From the NCBI GenBank assembly GCA_938743325.2, contig OW568874.1:682001-746000 (forward strand): a stretch of DNA of 64,000 nt, given 5' to 3'. This stretch comes from Pycnococcus provasolii. Taxonomy: Eukaryota > Chlorophyta > Pseudoscourfieldiophyceae > Pseudoscourfieldiales > Pycnococcaceae. The position numbers and the translations under genes were made by a program. Each line of letters opens with the position of its first letter. The first letter of the stretch is position 1. The notes under the pieces are model-generated. The model did no database searches. It saw only the letters and a program-made list of their open reading frames with translations, and was not told where the DNA came from. Below, in pieces: positions 57,165 to 64,000 of the stretch.

Positions 57165-57944
57165 ATGCCGGCTCCGTGCCGCATGGCGCTGCTCCGGCTG
57201 ACGGGCCACGTGCCGTACTCCGTGGGGCTCGCGCAGATGGAGTCGGCGGCGGCGGTGGTAAAGGCTACGCCGTCACTCGCCGGCTGCCTCCTCCTTCTCG
57301 AGCACTTGCCAGTCATCTCCGTGGGACGTCGTCTGCGACCAAAGGGTGGTGGTGACGACTCTCTGCCGCCTGACGTCGTCCTTTCGCCGGAGGAAATTGC
57401 GAAACAGTTCGACGCAGAAATACACGTATCTCCACGAGGAGGCAAGGTGACGTGCCACATGCCTGGGCAGGTGGTCGCATATCCGATCGTGAACCTTCGC
57501 GCACTGCCCGGCAAGTCGTCGGCGACGCTGGGAGTGAGAGAATACGTGCACGCGCTCGAGGATGCCGTGTCGCAGTCCTGCGCATCGTTCGACGCGCCGT
57601 TCGACCGCGTCAAGCCGGGACGCGAGCCTGGACGTGAGGGCGCGTGGGTCGAAGGAACGCAGAGAAAAATTGCAAGCGTGGGCGTGCGCGTGTCGGCAGG
57701 CATCGCGACGCACGGAGTGGCGCTGAACGTGTCGAATGACCTGCGTTTGTTCGACGCCGTCGTGCCGTGTGGGCTTGAGGGTGTGACCATGACAAGCATG
57801 TGGAACGAGAACGGCGGCAGCGGCCCAACGTTTGACGACGTCGCAAGCAAGCTCGCGTGCGCGATTGCCGACAACATTGGAGCGCAACCCGTTTGGCTCG
57901 ATGCCGCGGCTGAGCTCGACGCGAGATTGCTCGAGAATGTGTGA
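57165..57944 (+). CDS. LIP2: Lipoate biosynthesis octanoyltransferase LipB (LIP2)
   Basis: The protein has 259 residues from ATG 57165. It transfers octanoate from acyl-carrier protein to lipoyl domains before LipA inserts sulfur. Motifs are in order: RGGKVTCHMPGQVVAYP (family pattern RGG..T[FYWC]H..GQ), NLRALPGK, KIASVGVRVSAGIATHGVALNV with the catalytic Lys, and VVPCGLEGVTMTSM with the catalytic Cys. The N-terminus (MPAPCRMALLRLTGHV) is short, so it may be mitochondrial with a weak presequence or plastidial (LIP2p). TGTAA follows directly at 57950-57954. The gene is tandem with the upstream permease and convergent with the AIM24-like gene. Confidence 0.93.
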   Translation: MPAPCRMALLRLTGHVPYSVGLAQMESAAAVVKATPSLAGCLLLLEHLPVISVGRRLRPKGGGDDSLPPDVVLSPEEIAKQFDAEIHVSPRGGKVTCHMPGQVVAYPIVNLRALPGKSSATLGVREYVHALEDAVSQSCASFDAPFDRVKPGREPGREGAWVEGTQRKIASVGVRVSAGIATHGVALNVSNDLRLFDAVVPCGLEGVTMTSMWNENGGSGPTFDDVASKLACAIADNIGAQPVWLDAAAELDARLLENV

Positions 57945-58035
57945 AATTGTGTAAAACGACCACTTTGTATCATAGACTACTTGTGAAATACAGTTAATAA
58001 AAATAATGACCGTATTGTCTTTTTACAACTTCCTA

Positions 58036-58941
58036 TCAGAAGTCTTCGTGATAGTGGCTGTGACGGCTGCCGATGCGACCTGACCGATGCGAGCGTCCGC
58101 CGCCGCCGGAAGTATTATTTTCAAGTTGACCCGTGATCGCCAGGTAAGCGATTGTTCCAAACACGCCGACGAATACCACCACGAACAACAACACGACGAG
58201 GACGGCGATGCAGTTGCCAACCGGCCCGTTGTTCGCCTTGGCCGCCTTGGAAGACGACGACACTTGTGTGGGCGGTTTGTGCGTGCTGTATACTACGAAA
58301 CCAGGTCCCGTGAAGAAGCACGCGAATCCTTCCCCGCTCGTGAAGCTCGAGATGACGCTGCTGGCCGCCGCGCCGACGCGCATGTTCGTTCGCGCGCTCC
58401 AAGCGACGACGTGCCCGTTGTCGACCGCCAGCGACTCACCGGGCGCGAGTTCGACCGTCTTGAGCGCACCGTGTCCGTGTATTGCAAGTTTCCCTCGCCC
58501 TCTCGCGCGAAGCACGAAGAGTCCCGTTTGCGACACGACGGACGTGATGACGTTCTTGAACTGCACGTCCGTTTCCACGTTGACGGCAGGTTCGTTCGCG
58601 AGGTACGCGCCTGCGACAAGCAGCATGTCCTCTCCGTGGTTGACAGTCACGACGACGATTCCTCCCGGTTCTTCTGGTGCAAGAATCACCTCGTTGACGG
58701 TTCCCGCGGTTGGTCCCGTTGCTCTCCACGTCTGCACGAAGAACGACTCTCCTCCGACGACGCTTCGGAAGAGCGAGGCCAGCAAACCTCCCTGCGCCTT
58801 TCCTTCGAGTTGTATGTTTCCCCTCCAGCACACGGCGGCGTCGCTTTCGCAGTGCACGCTGTCGTTGAGCGCCGGCATGGTGACGCGCAGGGCTGCGGAC
58901 GGGCCGGCGGCGCTATGGAGCACCTCGAACGTAGGCGCCAT
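58036..58941 (-). CDS. AIM24/TIGR00266-family protein with C-terminal membrane anchor
   Basis: The protein has 301 residues from ATG 58941. The N-terminal 200 residues match the AIM24/TIGR00266 beta-sandwich: FRSVVGGESFFVQTW, GGIVVVTVNHGEDMLLVAGA, GLFVLRARGRGKLAIHGHG and ESLAVDNGHVVAWSA. In yeast, AIM24 is a mitochondrial inner-membrane protein affecting MICOS stability; most relatives are uncharacterised. Here a C-terminal membrane helix (AVLVVLLFVVVFVGVFG) follows a Lys/Asn linker and precedes a Gly/His/Arg/Ser tail, an arrangement less common in the family. No N-terminal targeting peptide is visible. TGTAA lies near 58022-58026 on the minus strand. Confidence 0.82.
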   Translation of the reverse strand: MAPTFEVLHSAAGPSAALRVTMPALNDSVHCESDAAVCWRGNIQLEGKAQGGLLASLFRSVVGGESFFVQTWRATGPTAGTVNEVILAPEEPGGIVVVTVNHGEDMLLVAGAYLANEPAVNVETDVQFKNVITSVVSQTGLFVLRARGRGKLAIHGHGALKTVELAPGESLAVDNGHVVAWSARTNMRVGAAASSVISSFTSGEGFACFFTGPGFVVYSTHKPPTQVSSSSKAAKANNGPVGNCIAVLVVLLFVVVFVGVFGTIAYLAITGQLENNTSGGGGRSHRSGRIGSRHSHYHEDF

Positions 58942-59453
58942 GGGTGATATAATGTATGTTGGTATGGATAGTCTATTGTGACAAGCGAAAAGAGAGAGAA
59001 CCTTCGCAGCCCGAACCCGAGCCCGAACCCCGAACCCCGAACCCTAACCCCGAACCCGAACCCTAACCCGAACCCGAACCCTAACCCTAACGTAAAGTTG
59101 ACCTTATTTCCAAGACGTTTTTGATTTTTCTCCGGTTTCCGGAACTGTTAACACATGGGTGTGGTGATTGGCCTTTCCAACTAGGGTACTCCTAAGTACC
59201 AACTATTACGTTGTTGAGTTCTCGCTTAGCGGTCTAGGAAGTACCATGGTAACTTTAAGTAGTACCATGGGACCACCAAGATGAACTCCAACCAACAACT
59301 CATTATTAGGGACCTGACCCCTCGTTGCACAGTCAAGTCAGTCTCCTAGGGTAAGTACCTTGGGAAGGCCTCTTAGAAAGGAGTCTCCTTTTCGGCCTCT
59401 GTCTCGAGAAACATTTATTTCTCAAATTAAGGTTAGGCTCTTCTCACATATAT
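58942..59453. promoter_or_regulatory. Divergent spacer with degenerate telomere-like tract
   Basis: A run of CCCGAACCC and CCCTAACCC units occupies 59010-59091, starting 69 bp from the AIM24-like ATG. The remaining 360 bp include GTACCATGG twice (59241 and 59263 region), AAGTACC words and TATATATGG at the start codon of the next gene. No gene is visible. Confidence 0.5.
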
Positions 59454-60767
59454 ATGGCGGACTCTACAGAAGAACCTTCCGAACCGGCGGCCGCTGAGGC
59501 GTCGTCGCCTCCTGCTCCTTCTCCACCGGCAACCGAAGAGGCAGCAGCAGAAGAGGCGGCTCCTTCTCCACCGGCGGAAGCAGCGGCAGAAGCAGCGGCA
59601 GAAGCAGCGGCAGAAGCGGCAGAAGCAGAAGCGGCGTCTTCTAGTGCTGCTGCGCCTGTGCAAGGCGCAGCAGGAGAATCCGCCTCGCCGGACGCACAAA
59701 GTGGTGGGGGAAGCACGGCAGGCTCAGGAGGAGGAGGAGGAGCGGCGTACTTGCCGCACACAGGTGTTGGTGGTTCAGGTTCAGTTGGCGCGCTCTACGA
59801 CGACGCACCCATCGAGCCGCGCATCGCGCTCCTGCCTCGCTACGCGCTTCCCAACATCACGTCCATGCTACCCGAATATGCGAACCACGAACAGGACACG
59901 ATCCGACGAGCATTCCAAAGCGCAAACTGCGAGTACGCCATCCAGCACCTACCCAACGAAATGTACACGCACGAGGTGAACAGAGCCAGGGCGCTCATGC
60001 GACAGGACGTTCGGTCCAAGGCGAGCCCGCACGCGCCAGCGCCGGGAGAGAAGAGCAACGCCAGGGTGACCAACACACACGGACTGTTTGGCGAGTTTGC
60101 GTACGAGGACGACCCCATCGAGCGACAAAGAGAAATGACGCGAGCAGAAAGACTCGCAGGCGAGGCGCACAGGCTTACGCTTCACCCAGAGACGGGAGGA
60201 CGATTCGTTCCCGCAGGAAACGTGCTCAAAGGGCAGTACGAGGAGGGTTTCGAGGAAGGTGCGACGTACCCGTACAGCATGAGCCCGTACGAGGCGTACG
60301 AGGACGACGCGCTGCGCGCTAAGTGGATGGAGGAGGCGAAAGTGCTGTACGGCGCGTTCGCACCAAACGGCACAACCAAGCCGCTCGGCGACCGGCCAAC
60401 CAAGGCGATGGCGCGTGAGGTGATTGACGCCGTGGCGTCCGTCGTCGCGCAGGACTGGGAAGGCGTGCTGTTCGACGTGCACGCGAACGACGAGGAGCAC
60501 TGGGTGTTCCGTTTCCAGGCGGACACCGTCGACTCGGAGGCTGGCCTGCTCACGTACATGAACCTCATGCTGCGATGCAACGACCAAGTGCTCAAGCACG
60601 GGCTGCGCAAGGTGGTGGATGGCTGGAACGTGCGCAACGGCGATCACATCCACTTCACGTTCGCGCCGCCGTGGGCGGAGCGCAACGCCATGGGCAAGGC
60701 GTGGTACCAGCTGCACCCAGAGGAGAGCAAGTACGCCGGCCCGTCGTGGCTTTCCTTCCAAACTTGA
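59454..60767 (+). CDS. Unrecognised conserved-looking protein with Ala/Glu-rich N-terminus
   Basis: The protein has 437 residues from ATG 59454, placed in TATATATGGCG. The first 105 residues are low complexity: Ala/Glu/Pro repeats (AAAEAAAEAAE) and Gly runs. The rest looks globular and hydrophilic: RIALLPRYALPNITSMLPEY, QHLPNEMYTHEVNRARALM, DWEGVLFDVHANDEEHWVFR and GWNVRNGDHIHFTFAPPW. The ordered C-terminal 130 residues alternate beta and alpha and could be a small domain. I do not recognise the family. No signal peptide or membrane helix is visible. It is convergent with SERRATE/ARS2 154 bp downstream. Confidence 0.85.
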   Translation: MADSTEEPSEPAAAEASSPPAPSPPATEEAAAEEAAPSPPAEAAAEAAAEAAAEAAEAEAASSSAAAPVQGAAGESASPDAQSGGGSTAGSGGGGGAAYLPHTGVGGSGSVGALYDDAPIEPRIALLPRYALPNITSMLPEYANHEQDTIRRAFQSANCEYAIQHLPNEMYTHEVNRARALMRQDVRSKASPHAPAPGEKSNARVTNTHGLFGEFAYEDDPIERQREMTRAERLAGEAHRLTLHPETGGRFVPAGNVLKGQYEEGFEEGATYPYSMSPYEAYEDDALRAKWMEEAKVLYGAFAPNGTTKPLGDRPTKAMAREVIDAVASVVAQDWEGVLFDVHANDEEHWVFRFQADTVDSEAGLLTYMNLMLRCNDQVLKHGLRKVVDGWNVRNGDHIHFTFAPPWAERNAMGKAWYQLHPEESKYAGPSWLSFQT

Positions 60768-60921
60768 TGGCAGTAACGAGTGAGAAAATCTTTTTTTATA
60801 CTTAAACTTTTTTTACTTCATCTTAGTTCTTTTTTTTTTAGTTACGCCGTGTTTGTTATTTCTCTCAGCTAGCAACTTTTAAGTGTCCCGCTTCATCGCT
60901 GGTGCAGACACGTTCATCTCC

Positions 60922-63006
60922 TTAGATGTCGCCATAGTCAAGCTTCTGCCGCTCGGTGCCTGCAGCGTCGAGGTCCACGTAGGTGGGCGGAGCGGCAACA
61001 GGCACGGCGCCCGGCGGCGCGCTGAAATTTGGTCTACCGCCACCCATCATAGGCGGGCTGCCAAATCCAAATCCGCCGCCGCCGCGACCACGGCCGCGAC
61101 CGCCGCGACCACCGCGACCGCCGCCACCTCGCCCACCCATCATGTGCGGAGGTGCACGGTGATTGAAGTCTGCGTTAGCCCATGGTGGACTGCCGAAGGG
61201 ATCTCCGCCGCTGTGTCGTCTGGGTACTTCGCGAGCAGCCTTCGCCATGTACTCCTTCTCCTTCGCCGCTATGTAGTTGCGCCTGTACATGCGATCAAGC
61301 ACCATCTCACGCTGCTCGTTCACGACGTGGCTGTGCTTCCCGCGCACGTGCTTCTCCACAAATTCCGGCGCCATGAAAAACTTCGTCGAGAGCGTGCAGC
61401 CGTACTTGTTATCGCGGTGAATCACGCACGACTTGACAAAAATGTCCACCGCCTTTTCCACCTCATCTTTCGCAAGCATCCAGACGACAGGGTCCGCCGC
61501 ATCGTCGGTGCAGCGAGAATCCCAGTGAGCGGTAAGTGACTCATGCCATTTCCTCGCCACGGTGGACTTTGCCACGAAGGATGCATCCATTCGCAAGTTT
61601 GGGCGAATGACCCTCGTGCGCGTGGTGCGATTGTCAAAGTCGCACGGAGCAAGCTCGTCCTTCTTGTAGAAGTCGACGCCGTGAACTCGCCAAAGGTACG
61701 ACAGCCAAATGTCCAGCACATGCATCAGAGGCTTGTCAACGCTCGCGATCGCGGCTTCAGACGTCAGCGTATTCGTTTCGGCGTTTGCTGGCTTTGCACG
61801 CCCATCCGTGTCTTCGTCCATGTCGTCCGCCGCGCCGTCGCCGTCGCCGTCGCCGTCGCCGCCTGCGGTCGCGCCGTCGTCGTTATTGCCAGCGTCGCCT
61901 TCTTCAGCCCCAGCGCTCGCAGGTGCTGTCTCACCATCACCATCACCACCTTCGTTTGTCGTAGGCGCCTGCTCCGCACGGTCCGCGGCGCTCGGCGCCT
62001 CTGGCAAGACTGGCGGCGACGTGATGCCTCGTTCCGCATCGAGCTTCGCCGCGAGCTTCATGGCAATCTCCAGGTGCTTGCGCGCATTGCTTGGCGCCCA
62101 CGCGGAGGCATGCGCGTACTGCACCCTGGTCTTTGCCGGCGAAGCTGGCTGAGCCGGCGGCTTGTTGGTATCGTCGTCATTGTCATTTTTGTCGACTGCG
62201 GCAGCGGGCGCATCGCCGTCGGCGCCTTTCGAGTCCGCGAGAAGGTGTTCCGCTTGTCCCACGGCGTCAGCGGCAAGACCTTGGATCGCATCGCCAAACG
62301 CGACAGCGGCTTTTCGCGCGGCTTCGTCTCGTCTGGGGATGAGTTCGTCAATCTTTCTCGGGTCGTGCCTCCGCCGCACTGCGTCGTCGTTCTTCTCCTT
62401 CTCGAAGTGGTGCTCAAATTCCTCGGTTCTATTCGCGGCACGATATTCCTCGTACCTGCGTTCAGCCTCCTTGGGCTCGACGCCGTCGGGCAGCTGCGCG
62501 ACAAACTGGTTGAACGTCATAAATTTGCTTCCCCCTCTTTCTCCCGGAGGTCCTGGCGGCCCTCCTCCGGGTGCGTCCATCCTGCCTCCATCTCTCGGTC
62601 CGCCGAAGTGTCTTCCCATGGGCGGCGGTCCTCCTCCTCTCCTGGGCGGCCCTTCGTGGAATCTGTCCGCGCCAGGCGGCGCTCCTCCTCTGTAGTTGTC
62701 GCGCCCGCGGTCGTCGCGTGCATATCCGCCCCCATATCCTCCCCGCGCATCTCCTTGGTAGGGACCAGGACCACCACGCGGTGCTGGCGCCCCGCCACGG
62801 TACGGCGGCGGCGGTCTGTCCGTACCGTCGAACCTGTCCCCTCGAGGAGGAGGCGGGCCGTGCCCCATGCCCATGCCCGTGCCCATGCCCATACCCATGC
62901 GTGCCTCAGCAGGCGGCGGCGATCGGCGCACAGACGGCGCGAGCGCCTGTCCCCCGCCAGTGCGCACGGGCGAGCGCGAGCGCGACCTCACAGGCGAGCG
63001 CGACAT
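60922..63006 (-). CDS. SE: SERRATE/ARS2, cap-binding-complex partner in RNA processing
   Basis: The protein has 694 residues from ATG 63006 (MSRSPVRSRSRSPVRTGG); the frame to 63171 would add a leader without support. SERRATE links the nuclear cap-binding complex to miRNA processing and RNA decay. An RS/RGG-rich N-terminus is followed by MTFNQFVAQLPDGVEPKEAE, EAERRYEEYRA...FEHHFEKEKND (SERRATE core helices), LDIWLSYLWRVHGVDFYKKD and the single C2H2 finger, CTLSTKFFMAPEFVEKHVRGKH. The tail TYVDLDAAGTERQKLDYGDI matches the conserved DLDAP...DY end that docks partners. An Asp/Gly-rich acidic insert (61820-61870) is lineage-specific. The gene shares a 179-bp promoter region with VPS11. Confidence 0.93.
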   Translation of the reverse strand: MSRSPVRSRSRSPVRTGGGQALAPSVRRSPPPAEARMGMGMGTGMGMGHGPPPPRGDRFDGTDRPPPPYRGGAPAPRGGPGPYQGDARGGYGGGYARDDRGRDNYRGGAPPGADRFHEGPPRRGGGPPPMGRHFGGPRDGGRMDAPGGGPPGPPGERGGSKFMTFNQFVAQLPDGVEPKEAERRYEEYRAANRTEEFEHHFEKEKNDDAVRRRHDPRKIDELIPRRDEAARKAAVAFGDAIQGLAADAVGQAEHLLADSKGADGDAPAAAVDKNDNDDDTNKPPAQPASPAKTRVQYAHASAWAPSNARKHLEIAMKLAAKLDAERGITSPPVLPEAPSAADRAEQAPTTNEGGDGDGETAPASAGAEEGDAGNNDDGATAGGDGDGDGDGAADDMDEDTDGRAKPANAETNTLTSEAAIASVDKPLMHVLDIWLSYLWRVHGVDFYKKDELAPCDFDNRTTRTRVIRPNLRMDASFVAKSTVARKWHESLTAHWDSRCTDDAADPVVWMLAKDEVEKAVDIFVKSCVIHRDNKYGCTLSTKFFMAPEFVEKHVRGKHSHVVNEQREMVLDRMYRRNYIAAKEKEYMAKAAREVPRRHSGGDPFGSPPWANADFNHRAPPHMMGGRGGGGRGGRGGRGRGRGGGGFGFGSPPMMGGGRPNFSAPPGAVPVAAPPTYVDLDAAGTERQKLDYGDI

Positions 63007-63185
63007 GAAGTAGAGGGGCGGCGGGATGGAATGGGGGGGGACTGGAGTGGGGGGGCCCCAAGAACACCAGAACCCTATCGTAACCCTAATTGGTACCCTC
63101 CCTAATACCCTAATCCTCCTCCCTCCTTTCCTATGTTTTGTAACGGATTCCCCTCCTCCCTCCCTCCCCATTTTACCTACCTGTC
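63007..63185. promoter_or_regulatory. Divergent promoter of SERRATE and VPS11
   Basis: This 179-bp spacer holds degenerate telomere-like words (ACCCTAT, AACCCTAAT, ATACCCTAAT at 63070-63115), 64 and 71 bp from the two ATGs, and C-rich runs. Confidence 0.55.
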
Positions 63186-64000
63186 ATGTCCATGTCCACG
63201 TCCGCCCAGGCTCCCGTTTCCATGACTTGGCGCAAGCTCCCGTTCATGACGATGACAGTTGTTGAGTCAAACCTTAATTCTGAGTCCTCCTCCTCCCTCT
63301 CCTTCTCTTCAGCGGCGTCAGCTCCCTCTTCATCTTCTTCTTCTTCTTCATCTTCTTCTGCTTCGGACGTCATGTTCTACGCATCAGACTCGGGGCTCGT
63401 TCGGGCGCAGATGCACGCCGGCGACTCGGATGCCTCGTCTGCATCAGACGCTTGTGGTGCCTCTCCTTCGGTGTCCTTTATGGCGTTCGACAACTCTTGT
63501 AGCCACATCTGCACGAGCCAGCCGTCCAACAAGTGGCTCGTCGCCGCGGGAAGGAACGACGACAACAACGCACACTCAGCCCTAAAGATTTGGGAAGTCG
63601 ACAGGGCGGCGTCGGCATTGTCAGCGGTGGCGTCAACGGCGGAGACGACGACGACGATGCAGGCGGTACGAAGCATAAAAATATTCGCATCAAAGGCGCA
63701 CGAGGGTGCCGTGACGTGCCTCTCCGTCGTCGAGGAGGAGAAGGCGAGCCTGCTCGTCGCACTGGGGTGCTCCAGTGGAGCTGTCGTCATCATCCGAGGA
63801 GACCTGGCGAGAAACCGATTCCACCGCTCCGTGTGCCTTGCGCCCGAGCCCGTGACGTGCGTCTGCGTGCGCGCCGCGGGCGTTGCAGGAGACGCGTCGG
63901 CGGCACTATACCTCGCAACCGCGAATCGCATCGCAGCCGCCAGCCTCGGGCCTGCGAACACCGCGCCGGCGTCGGAAGTGCCTCTCGCAACTCTCGACGA
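63186..64000 (+). CDS. VPS11: VPS11 (PEP5), HOPS/CORVET subunit, N-terminal part
   Basis: The frame is open from ATG 63186 to the window edge (271 codons) and the gene continues beyond. VPS11 is a shared core subunit of the CORVET and HOPS tethering complexes for endosome-vacuole fusion. After a Ser-rich N-terminus (residues 30-60) the beta-propeller begins: SNKWLVAAGRNDDNN, ALKIWEVDRA, AHEGAVTCLSVVEEE, ALGCSSGAVVIIRGDLARNR and LYLATANRIAAASLG. This closely follows the VPS11 pattern (KIWNL..., V..L......AIG..DG.V.L.RGD..R.R). The clathrin repeat and RING parts are outside the window. Confidence 0.88.
   Translation, partial: MSMSTSAQAPVSMTWRKLPFMTMTVVESNLNSESSSSLSFSSAASAPSSSSSSSSSSSASDVMFYASDSGLVRAQMHAGDSDASSASDACGASPSVSFMAFDNSCSHICTSQPSNKWLVAAGRNDDNNAHSALKIWEVDRAASALSAVASTAETTTTMQAVRSIKIFASKAHEGAVTCLSVVEEEKASLLVALGCSSGAVVIIRGDLARNRFHRSVCLAPEPVTCVCVRAAGVAGDASAALYLATANRIAAASLGPANTAPASEVPLATLD

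Overview
The window looks like nuclear DNA of a small green alga (chlorophyte, prasinophyte-like). Nearly all genes are eukaryotic and most are single-exon, including a TOR kinase of about 3,100 residues and a GCN1 of about 2,540. Plastid-type proteins point to the green lineage: FTSH11-like protease, BASS4-like carrier, BSD2-like zinc protein and a plastid-type VTT protein. SERRATE/ARS2, CFAP20 and many TGTAA words just after stop codons agree with this. The species cannot be fixed from the sequence alone.

Left edge (1-4050): a large unrecognised minus-strand ORF begins at 2549 and runs off the window. It has a CX2C...CX2C module, a Tudor-like module and a coiled coil. Next comes a fragmentary dioxygenase-like ORF. 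A short motif at 2781-2802 matches the terminus of a transposon found 42 kb away. Core block 1 (4051-32238): TOR with a tiny spliced FATC exon, a patatin/SDP1-like lipase, a secreted GT2-like glycosyltransferase, a tagatose-3-epimerase-like TIM barrel, a BSD2-like protein, GCN1 and a kinesin. A tail-only paralogue of the kinesin lies beside it in divergent orientation. Core block 2 (34204-43968): VTT protein, CFAP20, a 1.5 kb gene-poor stretch, TFIIS, FTSH11-like protease and a ThDP enzyme.

Accessory block (43969-52350): two non-autonomous Mutator-like elements sit side by side. Each has perfect terminal inverted repeats (67 and 71 bp) and matching target-site duplications (10 and 9 bp). The second encloses a fragment of a Ty1/copia fossil. 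They are followed by an eight-exon secreted gene with one leucine-rich repeat per exon, then a cluster of gene pieces: a duplicated last exon, a purF N-terminus and a BASS4 lacking its first membrane segments. Core block 3 (52394-64000): TTC27/EMW1, an amino-acid permease, LipB, an AIM24-family protein, an unknown protein, SERRATE/ARS2 and the start of VPS11.

The genes form housekeeping modules rather than one pathway: nutrient and stress signalling (TOR, GCN1), plastid proteostasis and lipoylation (FTSH11-like, BSD2-like, LipB), RNA synthesis and processing (TFIIS, SERRATE), and trafficking (VPS11, VTT). The most interesting signals are an introner-like intron family shared by two unrelated genes, the exon-per-LRR gene, the Mutator-like pair with a possible autonomous relative at the left edge, and telo-box-like tracts repeatedly placed upstream of start codons.
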